DNA from: Alphaproteobacteria bacterium
GTDB lineage: Bacteria; Pseudomonadota; Alphaproteobacteria; Ferrovibrionales; Ferrovibrionaceae
NCBI GenBank assembly: GCA_018336035.1
Contig: JAGXRD010000010.1
Location: 1-43,251, forward strand
Reading direction: 5' to 3'
Length of the DNA stretch: 43,251 bases
In this document: positions 7,661 to 16,790 of the stretch, piece by piece
Position numbering within the stretch: position 1 is the first letter of the stretch
Layout: every line of letters starts with the position of its first letter
Notes under the pieces: model-generated
What the model was told of the DNA's origin: nothing
Database searches by the model: none
The model's input: the letters and a program-made list of their open reading frames with translations, nothing else
Made by a program: the position numbers and the translations under genes

Positions 7661-10342
7661 ATGGGACTTTATGCGACGGAGCGTGGCTTGGCTGGCAATC
7701 TCCAGACCTATAATAAAAAGCGGAATTTCGGGAAAACGGCGGAACCGCGCGGCGACGTGGCGCCGCCCTCGAAAGGCCTGCCGAGATTCGTCATCCAGAA
7801 GCATGACGCCTCGCATCTGCATTACGATTTCCGGCTCGAAATCGACGGCGTGCTGACCAGCTGGGCCATCCCGAAGGGGCCGAGCCTCGATCCCGGCGAA
7901 AAGCGCCTCGCGGTGCGCACCGAAGACCATCCGATGCAATACGGCGCCTTCGAGGGCACCATTCCCAAAGACGAATATGGCGGTGGCACCGTGATGCTGT
8001 GGGATCAGGGCAGCTACAAGCCGGCCGGCAATCCGCGCGACGGCCTGAAAAAAGGCGACCTGAAATTCGAACTGCGCGGCAAACGGCTGCGCGGCAGCTT
8101 CGTGCTGGCCCGCATGCGACCGCGCGGCAACGAAAAGCGCGAGAACTGGCTGCTGATCAAGCATCGCGACGATACCGCCCGGCCGGGCAGCAAGGATGCC
8201 GTCGTCAAAGAGCATACGGACTCGGTCAAAACCGAGCGTGCGATGGCAGAGATCGCCGCGGGCGATGCGGTCTGGCATTCCAATCGCCGCGGCGGCAAGA
8301 AGATGAAAGGGGAAAAAGCCGTTGCTCCCCCGAAGCGGCGCATCGGCAAGGTCGATGTGACGAAACTGGAAGGCGCCAGGAAAAGCAGCCGCCTGCCGGC
8401 GAAAATCTCGCCGCAGCTCGCCACGCTGGTCGAGGAGCCGCCGCCGGGCAAAGGCTGGATCAGCGAGATCAAGTTCGACGGCTACCGCATGGTGGCGCGG
8501 ATCGAGAAGGGCAAGGTGAAAATTTACAGCCGCAACGGCAATCTCTGGACCGCAAAGCTGCCGACGATTGCCAAGTCGCTGGGCAAGCTGAAGCTGAAAC
8601 AGGCCTGGATCGATGGCGAGATCGTCGTGCTGGATGACGAGGGCAAGAGCAGTTTCAGCAAGCTGAAAGATGCTTTAACCGGCGACGACCGGCGCAATGT
8701 CTTCTTCTTCGCCTTCGATATCCTCTATCTCGATGGCTACAACGTGATGGGCTGCAGCCAGGTCGACCGCAAGCGGCTGCTCGAGTCCGTGCTGGGCGAC
8801 GATCCGCCGCCCTTCATCCGTTACAGCGATCATATGCAGGAAGCGCCGGAGGCAATCCAGCAGCGCGCCTGCCAGATGCATCTGGAAGGTATTATCATCA
8901 AGCAGGCCGACGCGCCGTATCGGCAGGCGCGCACGCGCAGCTGGCTGAAACTCAAATGCGTGCAGCGCGAGGAATTCGTTGTCATCGGCTATACCGATCC
9001 GCAGGGCACGCGCACCGGCTTCGGCGCACTGCATCTGGGCTATTACGACAAGGACGGCGAGCTGCATTACGCAGGCGGCGTGGGCACCGGCTTCAATACG
9101 AAGAAACTGGTGTCGATGGAAAAGGCGCTGTCGAAAATGACGCGGCGCATTCCGCCGGCGATCTGGATCCATGGCGAAAAGCCGCCGTCGAAAATGCATT
9201 GGGTGCGGCCCGAGATGGTGGTCGAAACCCAGTTCATCGACTGGACCGGCGCGGGATCGGTCCGGCATGCGGTCTTCTTAGGCGTCCGTGAGGATAAGGC
9301 GGCGACAGATGTGGTGCGCGACCCTCCCACCAAAGCAAAAAGCCGTTTCAGCGGCACCGGTATGATCGTGCGGGCCGCGAAGGCGAAGCCCAAAGCCAAA
9401 GCGCGCAAGACGCCGACCAGGGCGCGCGCGGATGTGCCGGAGATCATCGACAAGCGCGGCGCCGATGATGGCGCGGTACGCCTGACGCATCCCGGCAGGC
9501 TCCTCTGGCCGAAGCAGAAATTGTCCAAGCAGGACCTCGCCGATTACTGGCAGCGCGCGGCGCCCTTCGCCCTGCCGTTCATCGCCAACCGCCCGCTGGC
9601 GCTGGTGCGGACACCGGACGGTATCGATGGCGAGCAGTTTTTCCAGAAGAAAATCAGCCGCGGCTTTCCGAAGCAGATTCTCGATCTCGAACTGGACGAC
9701 GAGCAGGTCATTGCCATCGACGGAGCGGACGGGCTGCAGGCGCTGGCGCAGATGTCGGCTATTGAACTGCATCCCTGGGGCAGCGGCGTGGAGGATATTT
9801 CCATGCCGGATATGATTGTCATGGATCTCGATCCCGATGTGGGTCTCGATTTCGAGGATGTCATCCAGGCCGCGCAGGATCTGCGCGATGCGCTCAGGGC
9901 TGTCGGCCTCACTTCCTTCTGCAAGACCACTGGCGGCAAGGGCCTGCATGTTGTCGTGCCCTTTCAGCCGCAACGCGGCTGGGACGAGGTGAAGGCCTTT
10001 GCCAGATCCATCGCCACGGCCTTCGCCACCTCTGACCCGAAGCGCTTCACCGATGCGCTGGCCAAGAAGGCGCGCAAGGGCCGCATCTTCATCGACTATC
10101 TGCGCAACGGGCGCGGCGCCACTGCGGTCGCGCCGTTCAGCCCACGCGCGCGGCCCGGCGCCACCATCGCCATGCCGCTGAAGTGGAGCCAGGTCAAACC
10201 CGGCCTCGACCCGGCGGACTATACCATCGAAGCCTCGGAGAAGCAGCTGCGCGCTGGTGCCGCGGCCTGGAAGGACTATTTCGACATCCAGAAAAAGCAG
10301 CGTCTCACCGACAAGATGTTGCGCGCTTTCAGATCGGTTTAG
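7661..10342 (+). CDS. ligD: DNA ligase D (phosphoesterase-ligase-polymerase)
   Basis: This is the NHEJ end-processing and ligation enzyme. With the start at the ATG of MGLYATERGLAG (7661, 893 residues), the order is PE-LIG-POL. The 3'-phosphoesterase spans about 40-190 (His48, His52, His54, Asp56 in KHDASHLHYDF). The ATP-dependent ligase spans about 240-560, with nucleotidyl Lys271 in EIKFDGYR. The primase-like polymerase spans about 610-880, with Asp722 and Asp724 in MDLDPD. A longer frame reaches back to 7562, but its extra 33 residues are cysteine-rich and not LigD-like. The ribosome site at 7661 is weak. Ku follows 9 bp later. Confidence 0.95.
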   Translation: MGLYATERGLAGNLQTYNKKRNFGKTAEPRGDVAPPSKGLPRFVIQKHDASHLHYDFRLEIDGVLTSWAIPKGPSLDPGEKRLAVRTEDHPMQYGAFEGTIPKDEYGGGTVMLWDQGSYKPAGNPRDGLKKGDLKFELRGKRLRGSFVLARMRPRGNEKRENWLLIKHRDDTARPGSKDAVVKEHTDSVKTERAMAEIAAGDAVWHSNRRGGKKMKGEKAVAPPKRRIGKVDVTKLEGARKSSRLPAKISPQLATLVEEPPPGKGWISEIKFDGYRMVARIEKGKVKIYSRNGNLWTAKLPTIAKSLGKLKLKQAWIDGEIVVLDDEGKSSFSKLKDALTGDDRRNVFFFAFDILYLDGYNVMGCSQVDRKRLLESVLGDDPPPFIRYSDHMQEAPEAIQQRACQMHLEGIIIKQADAPYRQARTRSWLKLKCVQREEFVVIGYTDPQGTRTGFGALHLGYYDKDGELHYAGGVGTGFNTKKLVSMEKALSKMTRRIPPAIWIHGEKPPSKMHWVRPEMVVETQFIDWTGAGSVRHAVFLGVREDKAATDVVRDPPTKAKSRFSGTGMIVRAAKAKPKAKARKTPTRARADVPEIIDKRGADDGAVRLTHPGRLLWPKQKLSKQDLADYWQRAAPFALPFIANRPLALVRTPDGIDGEQFFQKKISRGFPKQILDLELDDEQVIAIDGADGLQALAQMSAIELHPWGSGVEDISMPDMIVMDLDPDVGLDFEDVIQAAQDLRDALRAVGLTSFCKTTGGKGLHVVVPFQPQRGWDEVKAFARSIATAFATSDPKRFTDALAKKARKGRIFIDYLRNGRGATAVAPFSPRARPGATIAMPLKWSQVKPGLDPADYTIEASEKQLRAGAAAWKDYFDIQKKQRLTDKMLRAFRSV

Positions 10343-10351
10343 GAGACTCAC

Positions 10352-11305
10352 ATGGCCAGACGCAAAGCCCGCAAGAAAAAAGCGCTGCCGGCCCGGCCGT
10401 TATGGCGCGGGCATCTGAAACTCTCGCTGGTCAGCTGTCCGGTTGCGCTGTTCAACGCCATTTCGGAGAGCGAGGATATTCATCTGAATTTCCTCAACCC
10501 CGATACCGGCAACCGCATCCGCTACCAGTCGGTGGATGCCGAAACCGAAGAGGTGGTCGAGCGCGCTGATCTGGTAAAGGGCTACGAATTCCAGAAGGAC
10601 CGCTATGTCACGCTGACCAACGAGGAACTGGATGACCTGAAGATCGAATCCAGTACGGTGATGAGCATCGAGCAATGCGTGGAAGACAGCGATATTGATC
10701 CGCGCTATTTCGAGCGCGCCTATTACCTGATCCCCGATGGCGATGCTGGTGAAGAGGCCTTTGCGGTGATCCGCGATGCGCTGCAGAAATCCGGGCTCTA
10801 TGCCATCACCCGCGCAGTGATCGCCCGCAAGGAGCGCGTCATCGCGCTGCGGCCCTGCCAGAAGGGTTTCATGGGCTGGGCGTTGCGCGAGGCCAGCGAT
10901 ATCCGCGATACGGATACTTTCTTCGACGATATTGAGTCCGGCCGCGCCAGCCGCGATGAGGTTTCAATCGCCCTCAAGCTGGTCAACCAGAAGAAGGGCA
11001 AATTCGACCCCGACAAATTCGATGATCGCTACGAGAAGCGCTTGCGCCAGCTGATCGATGCCAAGCTCGAAGGCGTCGAGCTTGAGCCGGAGGAGATCGA
11101 GGAAGAGCCCAAGGTGATCAACCTGATGGATGCGCTGAAGAAGTCGCTGAATCAGGGCAAGGGCCGCCACTCCAACGACAACGAGGGCGAGCGCAAGAGC
11201 GCCAGTGTCCATAAGCTGACACCCAGGAAGAAGGCCGCGAAGAAGACGGCGAAGAAAAAGACGGCCAGTAAGAAAAAAGCCGCCAGGGCAAGAAAGCGCG
11301 CCTGA
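10352..11305 (+). CDS. ku: Ku DNA end-binding protein
   Basis: This 317-residue Ku-core protein recognises double-strand ends and recruits LigD. The ring-forming core runs from about 17 (LWRGHLKLSLVSCPVALFNA) to 260. A lysine/alanine-rich tail follows (about 285-317, repeated KKAAKKTAKKK blocks). Such basic extensions in bacterial Ku assist DNA binding or threading. The ribosome site AGGAG lies just before the ATG. With ligD, 9 bp upstream, it forms a complete two-gene NHEJ operon. No second ku copy is seen in the window. Confidence 0.96.
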   Translation: MARRKARKKKALPARPLWRGHLKLSLVSCPVALFNAISESEDIHLNFLNPDTGNRIRYQSVDAETEEVVERADLVKGYEFQKDRYVTLTNEELDDLKIESSTVMSIEQCVEDSDIDPRYFERAYYLIPDGDAGEEAFAVIRDALQKSGLYAITRAVIARKERVIALRPCQKGFMGWALREASDIRDTDTFFDDIESGRASRDEVSIALKLVNQKKGKFDPDKFDDRYEKRLRQLIDAKLEGVELEPEEIEEEPKVINLMDALKKSLNQGKGRHSNDNEGERKSASVHKLTPRKKAAKKTAKKKTASKKKAARARKRA

Positions 11306-11380
11306 CCATGGACGTTGCCGACATTCCGGTGTGAGATGCCCGGCGTTGGATTCGTGTTCAGGCAAGGGGAAACACAGGAT

Positions 11381-12172
11381 ATGAAACTGGCTGGCAAGGT
11401 TGCCGTCGTCACCGGCGCGGCGCAGGGCATCGGACGCGCCTGCGCCGAACGTTTCCTGAAAGACGGCGCCAAGGTCGTGATCGGTGATGTCAACGAGGCC
11501 CAGCTGGCCAAGACCGCCGCCGATCTGGGCAATCCGGCCGGCCTAGCCACCCTGCGGACAGACGTGTCGAAACGCGCCGATGTCGATGCGCTGGTGCAGC
11601 TGGCGGCCGACACATTCGGCCGGCTCGATATCATCGTCAACAATGCCGGCATTGCCCGCACGCAGCAGTTCCTCGATATCACCGAGGAAGATTTCGAAAC
11701 CGTGCTCGGCATCAACCTGAAGGGCGCCTTCTTCGGCACCCAGGCGGCGGCGCGGCAGATGATTGCCCAGAGTGAGAAGGGTTTGGGCAGCGGTGGCGTC
11801 GTCATCAACATGTCGTCGGTCAATGCGCTGCTGTCGATCCCGACGCTCAGCACCTATGCGATGTCGAAGGGCGCGATGAACCAGCTGACCACCACGGCGG
11901 CGGTCGCACTGGCGCCACACAATATCCGCGTCGTCGGCATCGGTCCGGGCACCATCCTGACCGAACTGGTGGCGCAGCAGATCATGACCTCGGACGCCGC
12001 GCGCAAATCGGTGCTGTCGCGCACGCCGATCGGCCGCTGCGGCGAGCCGAGCGAAGTGGCTTCGGTGGCATCCTTCCTCGCCAGCGAGGATGCGTCTTAC
12101 GTCACGGGCCAGACCGTCTATGTCGATGGCGGTCGCATGATCCTGAACTATACGGTGCCGGTGAAGGACTAG
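11381..12172 (+). CDS. Short-chain dehydrogenase/reductase
   Basis: This 263-residue classical SDR has the cofactor motif VTGAAQGIGRA near residue 9, the NNAG motif (IIVNNAGIA), a catalytic Ser in INMSSVNAL, and YxxxK as YAMSK. Asp in the IGDVNEAQ strand end suggests NAD preference. The start is set at ATG 11381 because SDRs of this type begin MKLAGKVAVVTG. A 22-residue upstream extension to 11315 is not SDR-like. It probably oxidises a hydroxy-acyl, sugar or sterol-like alcohol; the substrate is unknown. It converges on moeA with 3 bp between stops. Confidence 0.93.
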   Translation: MKLAGKVAVVTGAAQGIGRACAERFLKDGAKVVIGDVNEAQLAKTAADLGNPAGLATLRTDVSKRADVDALVQLAADTFGRLDIIVNNAGIARTQQFLDITEEDFETVLGINLKGAFFGTQAAARQMIAQSEKGLGSGGVVINMSSVNALLSIPTLSTYAMSKGAMNQLTTTAAVALAPHNIRVVGIGPGTILTELVAQQIMTSDAARKSVLSRTPIGRCGEPSEVASVASFLASEDASYVTGQTVYVDGGRMILNYTVPVKD

Positions 12173-12175
12173 TCG

Positions 12176-13444
12176 TCAGAGCCCGAGCGCGTCGTAAGGA
12201 TAGAACCGCGCGCGCTCGCCGGGCTCCAGCCGCAGCAGGTCTTCCGGCAGTTCGATCAGCCCGTCGGTGCGGGTCAGCGAGGTGATCACACCGGCGCCAT
12301 CGACGGCGTATTTCTCCGCGCGCCAGCCGCCGTTGCCGTCATCCTGCAGCGACACGCGCACCCATTCGCGCCGGTCGGCTTTCTTCTTGTAGGAAAAGCC
12401 GGCCGTGACCGGGAAGCTGCGCGGCTGTCTGGGCGTGGCGCCATTCAGACGCTGCAGCAGCGGCCGGGCGAAGAAACAGAAGGTCAGCATCGCGGCGACC
12501 GGATTGCCCGGCAGGCCGAAGAAGGGCACGCGGCCGATCATGCCCAGCGCCACCGGCCGCCCCGGCTTGATCGCCAGACGCCAGAAATCCAGCCGGCCCT
12601 GCGCTTCGATGGCGGCTTTCACATGATCCTCGTCGCCGGTGGAGACACCGCCCGACGTGACCACCGCATCATGCTCGTGCGCGGCTTCGGCAAAAACTTT
12701 CGCCAGATGATCGCGTTTATCCGGCTGGATACCGAGATCGCTGACCTGGCAGCCGGCGGCGGTGAGCAATGCAGACAGCAGCGGACGGTTGGCGTCGTAG
12801 ATGCCGCCATCCGGCAATGTGCTGCCCGCCGCATGGACTTCGTCACCGGTGGAGAACAGCGCCACGCGCAGCGGCTGGCGCAGCTGCAGCACCGCATATC
12901 CGCTGGCAGCGGCCAGCGCCAGATCCGGGGCGGTCAGGATGCGGCCGGCCGGCAGCACGGCCTCGCCGGCCTGGATGTCTTCGCCCGCCAGGCGTCGATT
13001 GGCGCCGCGCTTGATGCCGGGCTTGATGATCACGCTGTCGCCGTCGCGTGTGCAGTCTTCCTGCATCATTACGGTATCAGGGTCGCCATCTGCTCCGCGG
13101 GGCATCACCGCACCGGTCAGCACGCGCACGGCGCTGCCGCGCGGCTGCAGTGCCGGATAGGGATGCCCGGCGGCGGCGCGGCCGATCACCGGCAATCGCG
13201 TCTCGCCATCCTGCGAAAGATCATCGCGATAAACTGCATAGCCATCGACGGCGGAATTGTCGCGCGGCGGCACCGCTACTTTCGCCACCAGCGGCTCGGC
13301 CAGGATGCGGCCATGGCACAGCGCCAGCGGCAGGCTTTCGGTTGCTGCAATCGGAACCAGGCGGGCAGAGAGTTCGGTCAGCGCGGCATCCAGCCGCATC
13401 AGCGCGCCGCCATGGGCAAAGCAGTCGTCACTCAGCTGCGCCAC
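12176..13444 (-). CDS. moeA: Molybdopterin molybdenumtransferase MoeA
   Basis: This enzyme inserts molybdate into adenylylated molybdopterin. Family motifs are visible in order: PPRDNSAVDGYAV, TGDEV, SGGVSTGDEDHVK and FFGLPGNPVA, then a C-terminal MoeA domain IV. The start is placed at a GTG (13444) reading VAQLSDDCFAHGG, which matches the usual MoeA N-terminus and has GCGAGG upstream. That gives 422 residues and a 17-bp overlap with mobB. In-frame ATGs farther up (13468, 13528) would add residues inside mobB. It is the last gene of the ferredoxin-mobB-moeA run and serves the FDH cofactor. Confidence 0.93.
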   Translation of the reverse strand: MAQLSDDCFAHGGALMRLDAALTELSARLVPIAATESLPLALCHGRILAEPLVAKVAVPPRDNSAVDGYAVYRDDLSQDGETRLPVIGRAAAGHPYPALQPRGSAVRVLTGAVMPRGADGDPDTVMMQEDCTRDGDSVIIKPGIKRGANRRLAGEDIQAGEAVLPAGRILTAPDLALAAASGYAVLQLRQPLRVALFSTGDEVHAAGSTLPDGGIYDANRPLLSALLTAAGCQVSDLGIQPDKRDHLAKVFAEAAHEHDAVVTSGGVSTGDEDHVKAAIEAQGRLDFWRLAIKPGRPVALGMIGRVPFFGLPGNPVAAMLTFCFFARPLLQRLNGATPRQPRSFPVTAGFSYKKKADRREWVRVSLQDDGNGGWRAEKYAVDGAGVITSLTRTDGLIELPEDLLRLEPGERARFYPYDALGL

Positions 13445-13967
13445 GGCGCGCCTCGCCCTTATCGGCATCCGTGTCGCCCGCCAGCCAGGTGAGGATGAAG
13501 TCGGCCACCTGCTGCGGCCGGTTGGCATCCAGCACCGGCACGGGCAGGTCGGCTATGGCAGCATCGCTGGCGACGGCGATGATGCTGGGATCGTCGGGCT
13601 GCCGCATCGGCTTGCCGACCGCGGCGCGCCAGACCTCGATCTTGGCATGGCTGGAGGTCTTGAAGCCTTCCACCAGCACCAGATCGACCGGGCTGAGGCG
13701 GGTCAGCAGTTCGTCCAGTGTCGGTTCGGCCGCGCCGCGCAGCTCATGCATCACGGCATAGCGTTTGGCCGAACTGATCAGCACTTCGCTCGCGCCGGCC
13801 TCGCGATGACGATACGAATCCTTGCCGGGCCTGTCGATGTCGAAGTCGTGATGCGCGTGTTTGATGGTCGAGACTTTCACGCCGCGTGCCACCAGCAGCG
13901 GGATCAGGTCGGCCAGCAGCGTGGTCTTGCCCGCCCCGCTCCAGCCGGAAATGCCCAGAACCTTCAT
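13428..13967 (-). CDS. mobB: Molybdopterin-guanine dinucleotide biosynthesis adapter MobB
   Basis: This 179-residue P-loop GTPase has a Walker A GWSGAGKTT at 8-16, followed by the MobB motifs IKHAHHDFDIDRPGKDSYRH and VDLVLVEGFK. MobB binds GTP and assists MobA in forming the guanine dinucleotide cofactor used by DMSO-reductase family enzymes such as the FDH encoded here. It starts 10 bp after the ferredoxin-like gene and overlaps moeA, so translational coupling is likely. The partner mobA lies apart at 27103-27729. Confidence 0.94.
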   Translation of the reverse strand: MKVLGISGWSGAGKTTLLADLIPLLVARGVKVSTIKHAHHDFDIDRPGKDSYRHREAGASEVLISSAKRYAVMHELRGAAEPTLDELLTRLSPVDLVLVEGFKTSSHAKIEVWRAAVGKPMRQPDDPSIIAVASDAAIADLPVPVLDANRPQQVADFILTWLAGDTDADKGEARRGAAE

Positions 13968-13977
13968 AGCCGCGCCT

Positions 13978-16026
13978 TCATGACGGCTTCTTGCCGGTCG
14001 CCTTCAGCTCAGCCGCGGCACGTTCGGCCAGATAATCGTCGGTGGTGCGCACATCTGGGCGCGGCGCGCCGGCATAGGGATCGAGCTTGTTTTCGCTCTG
14101 CGCGATCACGCGGCAATCGGCGCACATGCGCATGCGGTCGGCGATGCCGCCATCCTGGCCATACATCCAGTGCTTGCCTTCCAGCTTGGCGATCACCTTC
14201 TCGATTGACGACTTGGTGCCGAACGGCTTGGCGCAGCGGATGCAGTGGAAGGGCTCTTCCTCCTTCATCACGCGCTGTCGCGCCGAAGCGGGCGTGAAAT
14301 TCACCCGCGGCTCCAGTGCGATCACCTTCTCGGGGCAGGTGTTTTTGCACAGCCCGCATTGCACGCAGGCATCTTCGGTGAACAGCAGGCGCGGCCGTTC
14401 CGGATCGTCGCTCAGCGCGCCGGTCGGGCAGGCCGAGACGCAGGCCAGGCAGAGCGTGCAGTTTTCGGCATCGACCTGCAGGTTGCCGAATGGCGCGCCG
14501 GGCGCCAGCACCACGGTATCGACCGGCTGCGGCGCGACGGAATGCAGATGGCGGAAGGCCAGCCGCGCCAGGTCGCGGTTGCGGCCCATCGGCAGGTGGC
14601 TCGACCCGCTCGGGCCTTCGCGGCGCGGCAATGCTGCCAGCGCAGCGCCGAGCTGATCGGGGTCGTCGGTCTCAATCAGGCCGACGCGACCGCCCTCATA
14701 ACCCAGACCGGTCAGCACATATTCGGTCAGCGCCAGCTGCTGGCCCAGTCCGGCGATATCGTCGCTGCGCTTGGCCGGCACCAGCATGCGCAGATCGGCG
14801 GCGCCGTACGAGAAGGCTGAGGCAAAGAAGGCCACGTTGCATTCGCCCAGGGCCTGCACGGCAAAGGGCAGCACGCGGGCCGGCAGGCCATCGCCGAAAC
14901 GCGCCAGCGCATCGATCAGCGGCGCGCCATGCTTGGCGTCATGCAGCAGGACCACGGCCTGGCGTCCGCCCGCCTCGCGATAGGCCAGCAGCAGCGCGCG
15001 CAGCTGTTCGGTCAGGTTGGCTGGCGGCGGCAGGCGATATTCGGCGGCGCCGGTGGGGCAGACCGCGCCGCAATTGCCGCAGCCGCCGCAGATGAAGGGA
15101 TCGAAGGCGACCTTGTCGCCGGCCGGCGTGATCGCACCGGTGGGGCAGACATCGAGGCAGCGCGTGCAGCCGGTCTTCTTCGAGCGCGAATGCGCGCAGA
15201 TCTCGGCATAATAGGCGACATAGATCGGCTTCTCGAAGGTGCCGGTCAGATCGCAGGCCTCGAACAGGGCTTTCTGCACGGCGGCCGGATCCTTCGGATC
15301 GGGCCGGAAATAGCCGTCGCGTTTTTCATGCGCCGGAAACAGCGGCGTGCCGCCGCTGAGGTCGATGATGATGTCGCAGGTCGAGCTGGCGCCGTTGCGC
15401 GGCGCGCCGAACTGCAGGCTGCGCCGCGACGACGGCAGCGGCAGCGCATACTGGTCGATCACCAGCTCAAAGGCGCCGAGATGGCCGCGCGCACCGGCGA
15501 TATGCCCCTGCACGATCGGCAGGTCCATCAGCGCGGGTGCTGCCACATCCTTCGGCCGGTCGAGCATGATGGTAACGTCGAGCCGGTCGCTCAGCTGGCG
15601 CGCGGCGGCAATCGCCACCTCGTCGCGGCCATAGATCAGCGCCACGCCTTCGGATTTCATCGTCACGGTCGGCAGCACCGGCACCGGCACGGCGGCAGCG
15701 GCAAGCAATGCGGCGATTTTCGGCGTGGCGGCCTCGGCCTCCGACGACCAGCCGGCCGTCTCGCGGATATTGACGTAAGTCACCGGCGTCGCGCTCTGCA
15801 TTTCCTCGCGCTGCTCGTCGAACAGCGGGCTTTCCTGGGTGCAGGCGACCGTCAGCGGTTCGCCGGCCTTCAGCGCCGACTGAAAACGTGCGATCTCGGC
15901 GCGGCAGAGCTGGGTGGAAACCTCGCCACCTTCCGTCGCGCCACAGGCCTTCGCCAGCGCCTTGCCGTCCAGCGGCATGGTGCCTTCGCAGTTGCACACC
16001 AGGACGCGTTTTCCGTCCAGCCGCAT
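13978..16026 (-). CDS. Multi-cluster 4Fe-4S protein of the formate dehydrogenase locus
   Basis: This 682-residue protein starts at the ATG of MRLDGKRVLVCNCEGTMPLD. A 46-residue upstream extension runs through the promoter region and is rejected. Ferredoxin-type motifs occur twice as pairs: CTRCLDVCP with CGGCGNCGAVCP mid-protein, and CTLCLACVSACP with CVQCGLCKNTCP near the C-terminus. A CIRC...CADC pair follows (FHCIRCAKPFG, RMCADCR). Together they suggest up to four 4Fe-4S clusters and possibly a metal knot. No signal peptide is seen, so it is probably cytoplasmic. Homologues are known near FDH genes in alphaproteobacteria, but the role (electron transfer or assembly) is not established. It heads the mobB-moeA run. 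Confidence 0.85.
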   Translation of the reverse strand: MRLDGKRVLVCNCEGTMPLDGKALAKACGATEGGEVSTQLCRAEIARFQSALKAGEPLTVACTQESPLFDEQREEMQSATPVTYVNIRETAGWSSEAEAATPKIAALLAAAAVPVPVLPTVTMKSEGVALIYGRDEVAIAAARQLSDRLDVTIMLDRPKDVAAPALMDLPIVQGHIAGARGHLGAFELVIDQYALPLPSSRRSLQFGAPRNGASSTCDIIIDLSGGTPLFPAHEKRDGYFRPDPKDPAAVQKALFEACDLTGTFEKPIYVAYYAEICAHSRSKKTGCTRCLDVCPTGAITPAGDKVAFDPFICGGCGNCGAVCPTGAAEYRLPPPANLTEQLRALLLAYREAGGRQAVVLLHDAKHGAPLIDALARFGDGLPARVLPFAVQALGECNVAFFASAFSYGAADLRMLVPAKRSDDIAGLGQQLALTEYVLTGLGYEGGRVGLIETDDPDQLGAALAALPRREGPSGSSHLPMGRNRDLARLAFRHLHSVAPQPVDTVVLAPGAPFGNLQVDAENCTLCLACVSACPTGALSDDPERPRLLFTEDACVQCGLCKNTCPEKVIALEPRVNFTPASARQRVMKEEEPFHCIRCAKPFGTKSSIEKVIAKLEGKHWMYGQDGGIADRMRMCADCRVIAQSENKLDPYAGAPRPDVRTTDDYLAERAAAELKATGKKPS

Positions 16027-16111
16027 GATCTGTTTTCCACCCGAGAATCTGGAAATGTAGACATCCCAACTATAGTGTTGAGGGCACAGGAAAACCAGCC
16101 GGAGGTCGGCT

Positions 16112-16513
16112 TTGCGCGTGATGATCTGGCTGCTGATTCCGGGGCTTCTGGCACTGTCGGGCACGGCTTTCGCCCAGGCTGCGAATAGCGATCAACTGGA
16201 GCCGCCGAGCCTGCAACGCGGCGCGGAACTCTGGGGCAAATGCCGCGCCTGCCATACGCTGGAGGCCAGGGGACGCAATCTCGTCGGGCCGCGCCTGCAT
16301 GGCGTGTTCGGCAAGAAGGCCGGCAGCGTGCCGGACTATCGCTATTCCGAGGTGATGAAAAACTCGAAAGTGATCTGGACCGAGCAGACCATGGATGCCT
16401 ATCTGGCGGCGACGCAGGATTTCATGCCGGGCAACAAGATGTATGGCGGACTGGCGATCGCGCAGGACCGCGTCGACCTGATCGCCTGGCTGAAACAGGC
16501 CACCGCGCAATAG
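16112..16513 (+). CDS. Periplasmic class I cytochrome c
   Basis: This 133-residue protein has a signal peptide (IWLLIPGLLALSGTAFAQA), one haem-binding CRACH motif near residue 44, and a distal Met in DFMPGNKM as likely axial ligand. This is the architecture of small soluble c2/c552-type cytochromes. The start is a TTG, chosen because GGAGG at 16101-16105 sits 6 nt before it; GTG (16118) and ATG (16121) are in frame. Beside FDH genes it could carry electrons in the periplasm, but this is inferred. Confidence 0.9.
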   Translation: MRVMIWLLIPGLLALSGTAFAQAANSDQLEPPSLQRGAELWGKCRACHTLEARGRNLVGPRLHGVFGKKAGSVPDYRYSEVMKNSKVIWTEQTMDAYLAATQDFMPGNKMYGGLAIAQDRVDLIAWLKQATAQ

Positions 16514-16521
16514 CGACGCTC

Positions 16522-16551
16522 TTCCTTTTTCCGCTGGGAATCCTATATAAT
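16522..16551 (+). promoter_or_regulatory. Candidate promoter before the 46-aa gene
   Basis: A perfect -10 box TATAAT (16546-16551) lies 18 bp after a weak -35 TTCCTT (16522-16527), in the gap after the cytochrome gene. It could give the small membrane peptide its own transcript. Confidence 0.35.
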
Positions 16552-16582
16552 TCAGGCGATTTCAGCTCCTGGAGATGCCCCC

Positions 16583-16723
16583 ATGAAAGCCTTCCTTGCC
16601 GGCCTGGTTGCCGCCCTCATCATTGCCATCGGCTCGGCCTTCATCCTGCAGACGATCAACAAGCCGGCCGATGTCGCCTACAGCACCGGCGGCGCGCGCG
16701 TTACTCACGAACATCAGAACTGA
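16583..16723 (+). CDS. 46-residue single-span membrane peptide
   Basis: The ORF begins ATG 16583 with a well-placed TGGAGA ribosome site and ends TGA 16721-16723. It encodes a 46-residue peptide: a hydrophobic helix at about 4-22 (FLAGLVAALIIAIGSAFIL), then a short polar tail ending THEHQN. An own -10 box upstream and an intrinsic terminator directly downstream support it as a real gene. It resembles small membrane subunits of respiratory enzymes in general form, but I recognise no family. Its place between a cytochrome c and FDH genes suggests a membrane-anchored helper. Confidence 0.62.
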   Translation: MKAFLAGLVAALIIAIGSAFILQTINKPADVAYSTGGARVTHEHQN

Positions 16724-16747
16724 GTCTCGGACCCGGGGCGCACGATC

Positions 16748-16782
16748 AACGGCGCAGCCAGGCTGCGCCGTTTTCTGTTTTT
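16748..16782 (+). terminator. Intrinsic terminator after cytochrome c and 46-aa gene
   Basis: Inverted repeat AACGGCGCAGCC (16748-16759) with GGCTGCGCCGTT (16761-16772) is followed by TTTTCTGTTTTT. The strong GC stem plus T-rich tail is a textbook rho-independent terminator for the plus strand. It lies 8 bp before the stop of the convergent WD40 gene. Confidence 0.88.
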
Positions 16783-16790
16783 AGGTCGGG

